From: Flaccisagitta enflata
Taxonomy: Eukaryota; Chaetognatha; Sagittoidea; Aphragmophora
Direction: 5' to 3'
DNA length: 64,000 bases
Assembly: GCA_965153355.1 (NCBI GenBank)
Contig: OZ231126.1
Span: 102,052,001 to 102,116,000, forward strand
Part shown: positions 14,814 to 30,118 of the stretch, in pieces
Position numbering within the stretch: position 1 is the stretch's first letter
Layout: every line of letters begins with the position of its first letter
Notes under the pieces: generated by a model
Databases searched by the model: none
The model's input: only the letters and a program-made list of their open reading frames with translations
What the model was told of the DNA's origin: nothing
Position numbers and translations under genes: made by a program

Positions 14814-14987
14814 AAACATCATCAGCAACATCAACAACAACAACAACAACAACAACAACAGCTCAATCATTGGCATTAATTACCCATAAACCACGCATCT
14901 AAATGGCCATAGAAATTGAAATTGAGCAGAATCAATTGTTTCTAATTTTTCCAATCTTTTTAAATCGTTAGGATCAAATGAAGTCAT
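12384..14987 (-). CDS. Polinton packaging ATPase (FtsK/HerA superfamily), 4 exons
   Basis: Exons read 14987-14884, 14730-14449, 12844-12813 and 12550-12384. Phases fit and the product is 194 residues, near the usual size for Polinton ATPases. The first intron splits just before the Walker A loop: exon 2 opens with the SGSGKSSLVGS part. Walker B is FLLIIDDI in exon 2, and the sensor-like TQN (VMTQNIFQK) opens exon 4, as in this family. The enzyme pumps the genome into preformed capsids. Intron 1 is full of (ATC)n and (CAA)n. Intron 2 holds a 1.5-kb repeat insertion. Intron 3 contains a tRNA-Ile gene. The 32-base exon 3 is supported by phase and by resemblance to the segment before TQN; its exact acceptor is the weakest point. 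Confidence 0.86.
12640..12736 (-). tRNA. tRNA-Ile(UAU) with intron
   Basis: Read on the minus strand, the 97-base gene has a perfect 7-bp acceptor stem (GCTCCAG/CTGGAGC), D arm GCGC...GCGC, anticodon stem CCGTA/TGCGG with loop CTTATAA (anticodon TAT), an intron of about 20 bases after the anticodon loop, T arm GTGAG TTCGAGC CTCAC, and discriminator A. This is the standard animal isoleucine UAU isoacceptor, which normally has an intron. All stems pair, so it may be functional. It sits inside intron 3 of the Polinton ATPase gene, on the same strand. Confidence 0.95.
12866..14358. mobile_element. Two identical 575-bp direct repeats flanking a 343-bp unique segment
   Basis: Positions 12866-13440 recur at 13784-14358 with no difference that I can see by reading. 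Each copy starts GAGTGAAGT and ends ACTTCACTC, a 9-bp terminal inverted repeat. The inner borders of both copies carry TTTAAA. No ORF is present. Alternatives are two tandem insertions of a short DNA transposon or a terminal-repeat miniature element; the ends are not the TG...CA of LTRs. It lies in ATPase intron 2. The lack of divergence implies a recent event. Confidence 0.85.
14757..14862. repeat. (ATC)n and (CAA)n tracts in ATPase intron 1
   Basis: A run of ATC units from about 14757 to 14810 followed by AAC/CAA units to about 14861, wholly inside the 14731-14883 intron. Confidence 0.9.
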
Positions 14988-15129
14988 TGTTGAAATATTT
15001 TTTTCATAAACTGAAAACTAAAAAAACATAGTATAAAAATAAATGGGCTATAATGTCTAAATAACAATGTTTTTTTCCATTTCTAAATCGGTCGTTGTGA
15101 TGAACGTACAAAGTCTCTTAATAATCAAA

Positions 15130-15528
15130 TTATTCGATTTTCTTTTTCTTCTTCTTGCTCGGCAGATGCGTGCGAAGGTTTTTGTGTTGTTGAGCGTAAC
15201 AACCGTCGTTGTGTTGGCAGAGCGCCTCTTCTTCGTTACCATCCTCCATGTCATACAGCAAACGCTCCATATGCGGTATTATCGATCCTTCCATCTCTTC
15301 GCGGAATATTTCTAAGATGGCGTTAACGGCGCGCGGTTTCCGTTCCATAAATTCTAAAATGGTGATGCGTAACCAGTCGATTAGTTCCATGGCTTCGTCT
15401 GCGATGAGATCACATTCGCAATTATAATTGTCAACAACATCATCATCATCATCATCTGAGCTCGGTGTAAGATGTGGGCTTTCTGAATCGGAAGTTTTAA
15501 CATCTGAGCTTGAAGTTGTATCAGTCAT
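15130..15528 (-). CDS. Acidic Polinton protein, unknown
   Basis: ORF of 132 residues: Ser/Thr/Asp-rich N-terminus with a six-Asp run, then an ordered helical segment about 50-100 (IADEAMELIDWLRITILEFMERKPRAVNAILEIFREEM), then Cys/His residues (CQHNDGCYAQQHKN) and a lysine-rich end. It lies between the ATPase and polymerase genes on the same strand. I do not recognise the family. Small acidic and basic accessory proteins are common at this position in Polintons. The ordered middle makes chance unlikely, but an intron at either end is possible. Confidence 0.5.
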   Translation of the reverse strand: MTDTTSSSDVKTSDSESPHLTPSSDDDDDDVVDNYNCECDLIADEAMELIDWLRITILEFMERKPRAVNAILEIFREEMEGSIIPHMERLLYDMEDGNEEEALCQHNDGCYAQQHKNLRTHLPSKKKKKKIE

Positions 15529-15599
15529 TGCAATTCATTAATTCTTTCTATTGCAAACTATTAGAAAAAATAAACGACAGGGCAAAAATCATGTCGTCG

Positions 15600-15876
<277 letters not shown>

Positions 15877-16600
15877 ACATCAATTGGCAAACCAAAAGCT
15901 TTTTCAATTTCTAACAATCTTTTTCTTCTTTTATTGACACTAGTCTTATTACAACGCAAATGATATTCTTCTTCTTCTTCTTCTTCTTCTTCTTCTTCTT
16001 CTTCTTCTTCGTTTGTACGTCTTTTTCTTTTCAATTCATTGGAAAGATAACAAGGAACATAAGTGGGGGCGGGAATTAGTTTTTTTCTTCTTTCATAAGT
16101 GCGAACGAACTCTCCCAAACGACTAATGCCGTGAAAATCTTCTTCTTCTTCTTCTTCTTCTTCTTCTTCTTCTTCTTCTCTTCTTCTTCTTCTTCTTCTT
16201 CTTGTTCTCCCGTAATTTGCATATCCATTTCATCCATAACATCAAGTCGTTCACTGTAACATACAGTTGATTTATCGGCTTCATCATCATCTAAATTAGC
16301 GTTAGGATACTTTGTAACTTCGTGAATATCCTGCAACCTGTTTTCATAGCCAATGGTTGCTTTTTCAGCTTCATCATCATCAATAGCTACAACTCTTTTT
16401 TTTCTATGATATACTTTTGTGCTATGATGTAATGGATATGGCATATCTTTGACCGCTTGAGTATCAGACTCAACCCATTGAGCGCAACCATTGGAATTGA
16501 GCCTCTTATCAAAAATAGGCTCTATCACTGTATTCGTATTATATCTCTCAACAACATCATTGTCTTTTGTTTTAATTTCTTCGTAAAGCAAATCAACTTC

Positions 16601-17437
16601 AGCGCCACGCATCCCAGGAATAAACCCTTGGTGGAAAAAAAAGGCCAAGTGTTATGAACCCCCTGAACATGTTTTACATTGTATTTGGTACAATAAGAGG
16701 TAAGAATTTAAAAAATTGGCTTGGAATTATAGCATTTATAGCTTTATATTAGCAAAATTAATGCATTTTGAAGCATTTTTTATGCTGAAAAAGGAAGTCA
16801 CATCTTCCAAAACTTAAAAAAACTACTGAGCAGGGTGGCAATCATTGCTGTAAACAAACTTTTACCCTATCGAGCTAGTTTGGAGGGATACCAACCCGTT
16901 TAGCACAAAAAAATACTAAAAAACAGCCAAAAAAGGATTTTCTAAGCAAGAAATTACAACTATTTTCTTCAAAAATTCAGAAAAATATAAAAAAAATTAT
17001 GATAACAGTTTAAATACCCCTATTTGAGTCTCTGACAACTTGATAGAAGAAATAAATTTTAAATCAGGTCTTAAAAATAGCTAAAATACACTTTAAAAAA
17101 CTGAATTTGTTGTTTTTTAGCAGTTTTTTTGCTTCAATTTGTACAAGATGCCTCTGAACTAGTTAAAAGGAGTTAGAATATTATTACAGCAGCTATTGCC
17201 ACACTGTTCAACTATTTTTTCCAACTTTTTAAAAGAAAAACTATAATCTTTAGCATAAAAAGTACTTAAAAATGCTCTATTTTTGCTATTATCAAGCTAC
17301 AAATGCTATATTTCCAAGCCAATTTTTTTCATTTTTGATTTTAATTGTACCTAATAAAGTGTACAACTTGCCTAAGGGGTTCACAACGCTTGGCCTTTTT
17401 TTTCCACCAAGGGTTTGTTCCTGGGATGCGTGGCGCT
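16601..17437. mobile_element. Foldback MITE inserted in the PolB coding region
   Basis: Terminal inverted repeats of about 60 bp: AGCGCCACGCATCCCAGGAA inward from 16601 and the same read inward from 17437, continuing with CCTTGGTGG and AAGGCCAAG words. Inner parts are also complementary (ATTGGCTTGGAA in both halves), so the whole 837 bp is a large foldback. The flanks on both sides are in one coding-like frame of the polymerase region. Neither flank shows a splice site at the junction, so the element appears to interrupt the gene. No clear target duplication. Confidence 0.82.
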
Positions 17438-18507
17438 AGTCAATTGTTTGCGCAAAACTTTTTCACCCACATAATGGCGAATAGGGCTAGACATAGATTT
17501 ATCAGAAGCATGTCTACTTAAATCAGATTCCAATAGATTGTATAAAACTTCATTGTTAGAACTACTGGCATCGAAATCTTCAAATAATTCGCCCTCTGGA
17601 TTAAAACATTTCCGTTCGTAAACATTTTTGACCATTTTGTCAAAAAAATAGGGCGGTATATAGTGAGGGGCGTGAGATTCTTTGAAGATATCTACATTTT
17701 CATTTTTATCAATCTTATCTTCGAACAAATCTATGTCTTTGTGACCAAAAGGCAAACTGAAGTACTCGGAAAAGTAATAACGCTTCAAATCGGCCGCGTT
17801 ACCGCATTTTTTAACCATTTCCGATGCGAAAATTTGAAATTTTTCAATTTTGAAATGTTTCTCTGTGACATAAGAAACCTCATTCTTTGTCAAGGCGTTG
17901 TAAAAGGTATCGAACGACAGTTGGCGAATGCTTTTGATGCCTTTGTGTTTGTATGTGTGTTTGACGTCGTGAGAATCGGTAACATTGAAATGCTTTTTGT
18001 AGTAACATTTTGATTTCAGCCCAAGAAAAATCAAAAAGTCGTAATTGTAATCTGAAAAAAATGTGACATGTGACGGCATTAATCGTAAACACAAAACCAA
18101 TGAAATGGCTTTGTCTTAAAACAAAACAAACAAGCCTCCATTCATGCCTCCATCTATCCATCCATCCATCCATCCATCCATCCATCCATCCATCCATCCA
18201 TCCATCCATCCATCCATCCATCCATCCAACAAAACAGTGGAAATTTAACCTGTTTCAATTTTCATTGCTCCAAGTTTGCCCTTGTTTTCTTTTTGCGAAG
18301 CCAAAAGTGTTTTGTGCAACTCGTCATCATTCGTGCGAAAAAAAGGGTGGCCGTCAGTGGGCGAAGAGTTCAGTAAACTGGTATCCATCCTACCACGCAG
18401 TTTGCGCATAAAGGTAAAAAAACAACGATCTTCGGTCGGATTTTCGGCAACGTCAATCACAAGAGCCATGATCGAATCTAATAAATGACAAATATATAAG
18501 TTCAATA

Positions 18508-18564
<57 letters not shown>

Positions 18565-18802
18565 AACTTGAAATTAAAGTTTTAATTTCACTCGATCTGA
18601 AAATTGGAAAGAAGTTGATTTTCTTCTCGATCTCAAAAACTTAGAAATTCCAAGTTTCAATTTCTTTCGATCTGAAAACTTGGAAATTCCTAGTTTTGAT
18701 TTTTTTCGATCTGAAAACTTGAATTCCAAGTTTTGATTTTTTTCTCTTCGATCCCAAAACTTGGAAATTCCTGCTCTGATCTCTTCTCTCTCTCTCTCTC
18801 TA

Positions 18803-18866
<64 letters not shown>

Positions 18867-19064
18867 CACATACATACTTATATACCTGTATCACTGTATA
18901 AAACTCTGCACAAATAATCGTTGCGCACGCATAGTGGATTCAAGTATAAGTGAAAAAAATTGAAAATAACCGTTTTTGAATAATCAAGAATTGTGGTCCT
19001 GAAAAAAAATAATAGATAAAAATAATCATCATCATCATCGTCATCACCATCATCATCATCATCG

Positions 19065-19104
<40 letters not shown>

Positions 19105-20575
19105 AATCGTCATTATCATCATCATCATAATCGTCATTATCATCATTAATTATAACACATACCCTATTGAATTAGGTTTGGTGAACGCAATTTTTGTTTG
19201 CCGATTCTTAAGAAGAACGCAATTTGTGTCAATTATTTTACGACCAACATACGACTCCTTTTTCACCATTCTTTGATAAGACTTCTTGTCAGTTATAAAT
19301 GAAATTTTTTGACGTTTTCTTGGATCCTCCAATGTCTATAAGTATTATGAATGAAAACGAAAAACGTAACAGCCACAGTAGCTCATTGAACTAAGTCGAC
19401 TGCAATGAGCAACTGTAGCTGTAATTTTTCAAATCAAAAGGTCGTAAGTTCGAAACCAAACATAATTTACCTTGCCAAACAAGCTGAGCAGGAAAAGAGC
19501 AAAATTCAAAATTTTTAAACATTTATTTTTAGTTGTGGACACGCAACAACTATATAAAAGGTTTTGTCTGTCCGTCCATCCATCCATCCGTCCGTCCGTC
19601 CGTCCGTCCGTCCGTCCGTCCGTCGCTTGATTAGTTGATCTGCGGACACAAATTGACAAATTGACAAATGAAGAGTTAAATGCCCCTAACCCACCCGTCT
19701 GCAACGATATTATGAACCAACGTCATTCTCAAAAATCTCAGAACTTAAAATTTTGCTCCTTTCCTGTTATTGAGCCTCTTCATGGCCATAGCAGCAGACG
19801 TCTTAAAAAGTGCTTGGTAATAATTTCTCGAGACAGTCGCTGTCTGAGGGCTGAGGACAGGCTTTTTACATTGAAAAAGCCTTTATCCGCAGCTTTTTCC
19901 GCAGTTTTAAGTGCCCCATAGTGTTATCCGCAGGTTTATCCGCAGGTTTACCCACAGGTTTATCCGCAGGTTTATTCTAGGTCTAACTGCTGATTTACCC
20001 GCATTATTCATCAAGATACAAGGGTGTCAGGAAGAGGAGGTGGCGCTGGCGCTGGCTCTGGCGCTAGCGCTGGAGAAAAAAAAGAAGAGCAAATTATAAA
20101 ATGAAAAAAAGTTAGATGTTGACTTGAGGATGACTTGGCGATGGCGACGGCGATGGCGCTGGTACTCCTGTTGACCTGGAGCTGGAATAGGAAAAGAAAT
20201 GAAAAACAGTTATTTTAGGAATTGAGAAGAGAGAAAAAGGGTGAGGAACAAGACAAAAAGAGACGACGGCGCTGGCGCTGGCGATGAAGAGCAGGAGGTG
20301 ACATGGTGGCGATGTCGATGGCGCTGGCGCTGGCAATGTAGAGCAGGAAAAAGAGAAGCGATGGCGATGGCGATGGCGATGGCGATGGCAATAACAATGA
20401 ATTGTTTACACTTCCCGTCGTCTACGCCGTCGCCGTCGCCATTACCATCATCATCCTCAATGTTGTCATCATGGCCGACTTTGCTCTCAAATTTAACGAC
20501 GACGACGGCGGCGGCGGCGAAGACTACAACGACGACAACGATGACGACGACGACGACGGCGGCAGCGGCGGCAAA

Positions 20576-20622
<47 letters not shown>

Positions 20623-20641
20623 CGATGACGACAACAACGAC

Positions 20642-20672
<31 letters not shown>

Positions 20673-20927
20673 GAAAAAAAGAAAATGAAAAAAAGAGAAA
20701 GAAAACAGGGAAAAAACAAAAAAAGTTAAAAAACAAAACTAAAAACAATAAAAACTTCATTGTTATTGCCTTCATTGTCGCCATCTCCAGCGCCAGCGCC
20801 TGTGCCATCATCATCTTCATGGAAAAAACTGCGGATAGACCCTCAGCGCCCTCAGACTACTCATGGAAGAATTTCTCAATTGCTGAGTTTGCTCCACAAA
20901 CGGTTTGAGGAAAGCTGTAATAATGAT

Positions 20928-21017
<90 letters not shown>

Positions 21018-24000
21018 TCGCTCCATTGTTATTGATACAGCGCTCATATTTACCTTTTTGTTCAAAACAAATGCCGCATTTGATAGATAACAATTCCACG
21101 CCAACTCTCAAGAAACATTTAAGAGCATATGCTGTAATAACATAATTCTTCTTAATTCTTAAATCTGCAATCAGTCTGTCTCCATTTTGTCTGATATTCT
21201 GTTCTTTGACAAGTTGCTTCATTTTTGGTGACAAAAGATGAATTGGTATTTCAGTGTTGTATACCAAAGGTGGAAAATTTTCCAATAAATCGCAATATTC
21301 CTCTTTTATTTTCAAATCACATATAACAACAAAGGAATATTGACTATTAGTTTTGATATCAACCCCTTTTGTTTCCTGCATATATTTTGCCAATTTTGCT
21401 AGAGTTTCCGGACTACAATCTCGGAAATTTCGCCAAGGAAAATGAAACGTCATTGTGTAGCCATAAAGAGAGCAAAAATCCATGTCTAGCAATCTTCTTT
21501 TTGGAATCGTAGGATCATAAAGCTCCTTCATTTCTGGAATATTGGCGCATGCATAACGCAAACCGCAACTTCCGCTCCAGCCCCCTCGTTTAGCCTTCTC
21601 AAATAGAAGAATATGATCATATGATTGAAGCAGATCAATCTCTATTCCTGAAGAATGCAGCCACGCGGAAAATCCAAAAGATGGCAATGATACAAAATTT
21701 GCGCAATCCAAGCCAAAATTTTCTCGACCTAATTTCCTCCAACTTTCAAAGACAGAAGAAAGTAACAAAATGTCGCTGATTTGGTAAATTTTCACATAGT
21801 CGAAAAGAGTTTTACATTTCAATTTTTCAAACGCGTTAAGAGCATAATCATATTCGCTTTGCGTTGTTTTAGTTCCAAGATCATAGCCTTTATTCCATTC
21901 TTCAAAACTCGGCAAAGAACTTTGAGATAAAACTTCTTCAGATGTGAGATAAGAATAAGGCAGATACTGTTTTTTAGTTAGTAAGTTTAAATACTCTATC
22001 TGTGCTTCATATGATTCACTTCCCCAATTTTCTTGTATCCAATTCCACAATGGAAAAAATTCTTGCTTCAAGTCGTTCTCATTCAAGCAAGAAATCTTTA
22101 ATTCTTCAACCAACTTTGCAAGACTGGCTTGCATATGTTGCAGACTGTCGATGGTGCGCAAACTGGAAATTGTATGAATACACACAGTTTTTTGCGATGT
22201 ATCGCCTCGATTTTGTTCACATATGTCGCAATGAAATCTCATAGACTGACTGAGATAAATCTCATATGATTTAGGTAAAAGACTGATTGATTTCATATCA
22301 ATGATTTTCTTCTTTTGAAATTCTGCGCTTGAAAGCACTTTATTGAACAAAATTTGATCAAATCGGCTTTGAGAATGAGCAATCAAATTAACTCGATACA
22401 TAAGACGAGCTCTTAAATTGCAAATCCGATGTGCAGCACAGATATAGAAGCCACTTAAGTGTCCATGATGTTTCACACGAAGCAGATTTTTATCCTTCAA
22501 TTTGCCAGACTCATCATAGTCATCTGAGAAACTTTTTCGGCAAAGACCACATGCGGTTGAATTTTGATATTCTATCGATTGTAAAAGACTCATTCTTATG
22601 GGAACACAATGCCTGATTAACTCTTGAATTTTATATGTCACTTCCTTCAAATTTTCAAAGAACTGTTCAATGCAATTAAGACCGCTAAATACTTGAACTT
22701 TCTCATATTCTCGCAATGAGGGATTTATATTCAGAACTTCTCTCTCTGAAAAGTGTAAATAGTAGCCAATCATGAAAGGTTTAAGCTCGTTTATGAGGGT
22801 GGTGTTGCTTCCAAGTTTTGTTTTTCCTTCAACTTCGCTATATAACGTTTCTAAATCATAATAAATTGTATAAGGTGGGCTAATTGTTGCCCAAAAATCT
22901 TCAAATTTCAATGTTTTTTTGGGAAAACTTGGTATCATCAAATGTTTATCGCCGCAAATTAAATTGTGCTCTTTCAATCTGCTCATGCGATTGAATGAAG
23001 AAAGACAACTGAAACAAAAGTGTTGTTTTTGCAATTTGCCACGTCTTGTTCTTCCGCTTAGCAACTTTCCAACATCAGAAATATAATAGTAATGTTTATT
23101 GTGTAAAAACAAAGGAATCTCATATCCTCGTTTGTCAAAACTGTTTTTTGATTTATATGCGACTGCAAAATGATCTAATATGGCATTTTGGTTATCGTCA
23201 TCATTATCATCGTTCCATTCTGCCATTAAAACTTGAACGCGAACATTTGCATTTTTCCTTTCAAAAGCAGAAATATCCTTGAAACTTATCATAGGTTTTA
23301 GAGAGCTTCTATCCAAAAATAGTGCATCAATCTTGGCGACTTCTGTGAAAAAATAATCAATCGCGGTTTCAAAGCAATTGTTGTTTTCGCTTGATAACGG
23401 CACCAAAGCATGTCTTGAACGAATAGCGTCTGGCAATGTGTAATAATCCTCAAGGTGGCCGCCATATTGATGAGAAAATATGGAAAATGAAATAGTTGTG
23501 CTTAAAAAATGTTTGTAGACTAAACCGCTTGGTCCATTTTGAGTCGTCGTTATTCTATTTACAAGACTTTGTATAATTTCTTCAATCAGAAAATCTAAAT
23601 TTGTGCCTCTATCAACTTCTCTTGAACGAAGCCAAATATGGTGATGAACTTCAGGATCTAAATCGTTATCCAATTGATTCGCGTCATAGTTTTCATTGTT
23701 AAACACTACATGCAATCCAAAGTTGGCCTTAAACCTAAGAGTATGGCTCAGTTGATATTGTAACTCTGTCAGAAAAACGGGTCTTAAATGCTGAATGTCC
23801 GAATGATAATCTCCAAATTGGCTTAATAACTCGTCATTATTCATTACATATGTCACATCCAAACATGAATATGTAAAGGCATAACCACTTATCAGTCGAT
23901 GAAAATTTTGAGTTATGCTTGTGCTTAAATCTGGCGGCGAATCCCAATTTAGCTGCAACATTCTTTTTTCTTCCTTGTTGAAATCTCTAAGAGCTTTTTT

Positions 24001-24201
24001 ATGGTAATTATGATCATTTTCCAATGCGTGCGTGTTGACCTGCACAGTGTCAAATTGATCTTCTTCAGGCCTAATACTGGCATATGAATAATCGGACAAC
24101 GAAACATCATAATTATCATCTCGTCTGTGTATTGCATAACTGTGATCCAAATCTATATCTCTTCTTCTTCTTGTTGCATAATTGTGTTCATTCTGCAAAT
24201 T

Positions 24202-24249
<48 letters not shown>

Positions 24250-24312
24250 TTGTTGTTTTTGTTGTTGTTGCTGTAAATAATCAGCATCATCAGAGTTTTC
24301 AATAGGATCCAT
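17438..24312 (-). CDS. Polinton protein-primed family B DNA polymerase, multi-exon
   Basis: Exon 1 (24312-21054) holds a Gln run, the N-terminal NNNCF motif, a C2HC finger ([21 protein letters not shown]), exonuclease motif I (YYDLETL), an Exo II-like HSQSRFD, Exo III ([13 protein letters not shown]) and polymerase motif A ([13 protein letters not shown]). Exon 2 begins at 20914 ([13 protein letters not shown]). A 13-base exon at 19483-19471 would encode the LFGK core of motif B. Further exons: 19335-19163 (TLEDPRKR), 18998-18886 (ILDYSK, then motif C YSDTD split by an intron), 18477-18250 and from 18051. The thumb-like end contains [13 protein letters not shown] and FGHKDI. Phases agree from the 13-base exon onward, but the piece between exon 2 and that exon is unresolved. 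It replicates the element from terminal-protein-primed ends. An 837-bp MITE interrupts the 3' part, so this copy is probably not functional. Confidence 0.9.
18155..18230. repeat. (CATC)n microsatellite in a PolB intron
   Basis: Nearly pure CATC units inside the 18052-18249 intron. Confidence 0.9.
18511..18860. repeat. (CT)n tracts flanking the palindromic minisatellite, PolB intron
   Basis: (CT)n at about 18511-18560 and 18784-18860 bracket about six diverged units containing AAACTTGGAAATTCCAAG and a CGATCTGA link. This is the same compound repeat as in MCP intron 1 and lies wholly between the PolB exons ending at 18886 and starting at 18477. Confidence 0.9.
19022..19146. repeat. (ATC)n tract in a PolB intron
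   Basis: Interrupted ATC/GTC units filling most of the short intron 18999-19162. Confidence 0.9.
19366..19470 (+). repeat. Possible tRNA-derived SINE fragment
   Basis: TAGCTCATTGAACTAAG at 19379 resembles a tRNA A box, and GGTCGTAAGTTCGAAACC at 19440 resembles a B box, about 60 bases apart. No cloverleaf folds well and I see no 3' tail, so this is at best a degraded relic. It lies in a PolB intron. Confidence 0.3.
19484..20865. repeat. PolB intron region packed with simple repeats
   Basis: Contains (CCGT)n at about 19577-19623, five copies of a 12-bp TATCCGCAGGTT-type unit at 19922-19975, GCGCTGGCGCTG and GCGATG six-base repeats at 20036-20390, and GAC/GAC-GAT repeats at about 20490-20675. 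Apparent Asp, Val, Thr or Ser homopolymer ORFs on both strands are repeat translations. Somewhere here one small PolB exon is still missing. Confidence 0.8.
20928..21018. repeat. (ATC)n tract after PolB exon 1
   Basis: ATC units within the intron 20915-21053. Read through the GTAAAT donor, they give a false poly-Asp tail to exon 1. Confidence 0.92.
24194..24270. repeat. (CAA/CAG)n encoding a poly-Gln tract at the PolB N-terminus
   Basis: A run of GTT/TTG on plus, that is CAA on minus, codes for about 26 glutamines broken by lysines close behind the PolB start codon. It is a coding microsatellite expansion outside any catalytic domain. Confidence 0.9.
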
Positions 24313-24619
24313 TATTGCTGAAAATAAAAAAAAATTACTTCCTTTAAATATTTTTTCCGCGCGCATAAGAAATTTATTTTATATACACATCATTTTTTTA
24401 AAAATCACCTGTGAAGCGAAAAAATGTTCTTTTAATATTGAAAAGTTTGCAAAAGTAATTGATAGTAATATATTCAAAATTTTCCAGCCAGGTTTTGTAA
24501 TGTTTTTATAAAAATCTGAAAAGAAATTTCTACCATAGAAATGTTGATTATTCATTAACCGAAATATTAAATACACGTATGCGACATAATAATAATTATA
24601 ACAAGACCATATTCATTAA

Positions 24620-24701
24620 TTCATCCATTCATTCATTCATTCATTCATTTATTCATTCATTCATTCATTCATTTATTCATTCATTCATTCATTCATTCAT
24701 G
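24620..24701. repeat. (ATTC)n microsatellite
   Basis: TTCA/TTTA tetranucleotide array between the two right-most Polinton genes; not coding. Confidence 0.9.
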
Positions 24702-24759
24702 GATTAGTAAATTTTGAGTAATACTTTAACTTAAATCTGCACACATATATATGGCCTTG

Positions 24760-25910
24760 TTACTGTAATACAAAATTATGCAGCTCTGTTGAAAAATGTC
24801 GCCTTCTCCTTGTATGCATGACAGATGCTTTGATAATTTGATTTTCAAAATAAGAAGTTGTGTGTTGGGCGTATAGATCTTTTTCACAACCAAAACTTGC
24901 ACGCCTCAACCGCTTATAAGCAAATCTAGCCTCGCTACTAATTTCGCCCATGTTAAAATGAATTCTTTTGTGATGAAGAAAATCAACACTGGCTTGATAT
25001 TTTTCGAGAAAATAAGCTTTTTGTAATTCCACATCATATTCCTTTCTAGAAACATTGCCAAGTCCTTTTGCATAGGGAATAAAAGATGGAACACATTCAA
25101 AACGTTCTTTATGATTGTCCACTCTGCGACTATTTAGTTGAGCAAATTCTGGTTGTGTGGAAAGTTCTTGAAGCCAAAAACGTTCTTTCCATAATAGCAT
25201 CGCCTTATCAAAACCCTATGAACAAAAATTGAATAAAAAAATTTATAAAATCAAAAATCTACAAATCATTCTTTTATATATGATAATATATGCATACTTA
25301 CATCGTGCATGACGTTGCGCATGTCGCTGATAACTTGCAAACTTGTCAAATATTGATTGTAAGTTGTGGCAATTATACCGCTGATTGCGCCATGAAAATC
25401 GAGACGGCGAATGCGCAACTGTTTTGCGGATTTAAACCATGATGATTGTATGCGTCTGAAATTGTCGTCGTTAACATCATAATCCCAATATTCAGTAAGT
25501 GTGGAGCAATTTTTGTCAAAAAACAAATAATTGATGGGCAAAAACGGAGATTGGTAAGGAGCAATTTCCACCTTTTTTCCAGCTTCTTGTATTTCTTGAA
25601 GACAATGTTGACATTGTAAATGTTTTCCACATACTTTATTTGTGTGAGGATGCCGATAAGTGCAAGTAAAATCTTTAACACAACCTCCCCACTGAGTTGT
25701 AGTAGGCGTGCGTAAAATATTATGACTATAAGCCCATGACCAAGAAGATATGATCCAATCGTGAGCAAGAAAGGCAAGCTCTTTTAAAGACGGTGGACTG
25801 GGTACTTTGCTAGGATCTCTAGAATATAATCGCATACCATCTTGATAGGGAGAACGAAATCTAAGCTGATGAATACATTTTGGATCCTTAATAATATTGT
25901 TTTCTCCCAT
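24760..25910 (-). CDS. Unrecognised two-exon Polinton gene with Cys/His cluster
   Basis: Exon 1 is 25910-25302 (donor GTAAGT) and exon 2 is 25215-24760. The phase is zero and the product 354 residues. No intron repeat. The centre of exon 1 has a Cys/His cluster (GGCVKDFTC, then CGKHLQCQHC) that could bind zinc. Other features are a Trp-rich segment SWSWAYSH, a Pro/Ser N-terminal region and a basic C-terminus (MHTRRRRHFSTEL). It is the first gene on the minus strand, upstream of PolB, where Polintons often carry variable genes. I find no adenain protease triad. Function unknown; the clean splice sites and non-repetitive sequence make it a strong gene call. Confidence 0.68.

Positions 25911-30118
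<4,208 letters not shown>

Noticed and set aside
20210-21104. Poly-Val, poly-Thr, poly-Asp and poly-His ORFs
   Set aside because: Repeat translations in PolB introns; also explains a false Asp tail on PolB exon 1.
22002-23282. Short plus-strand ORFs opposite PolB
   Set aside because: Shadows of the PolB coding strand.
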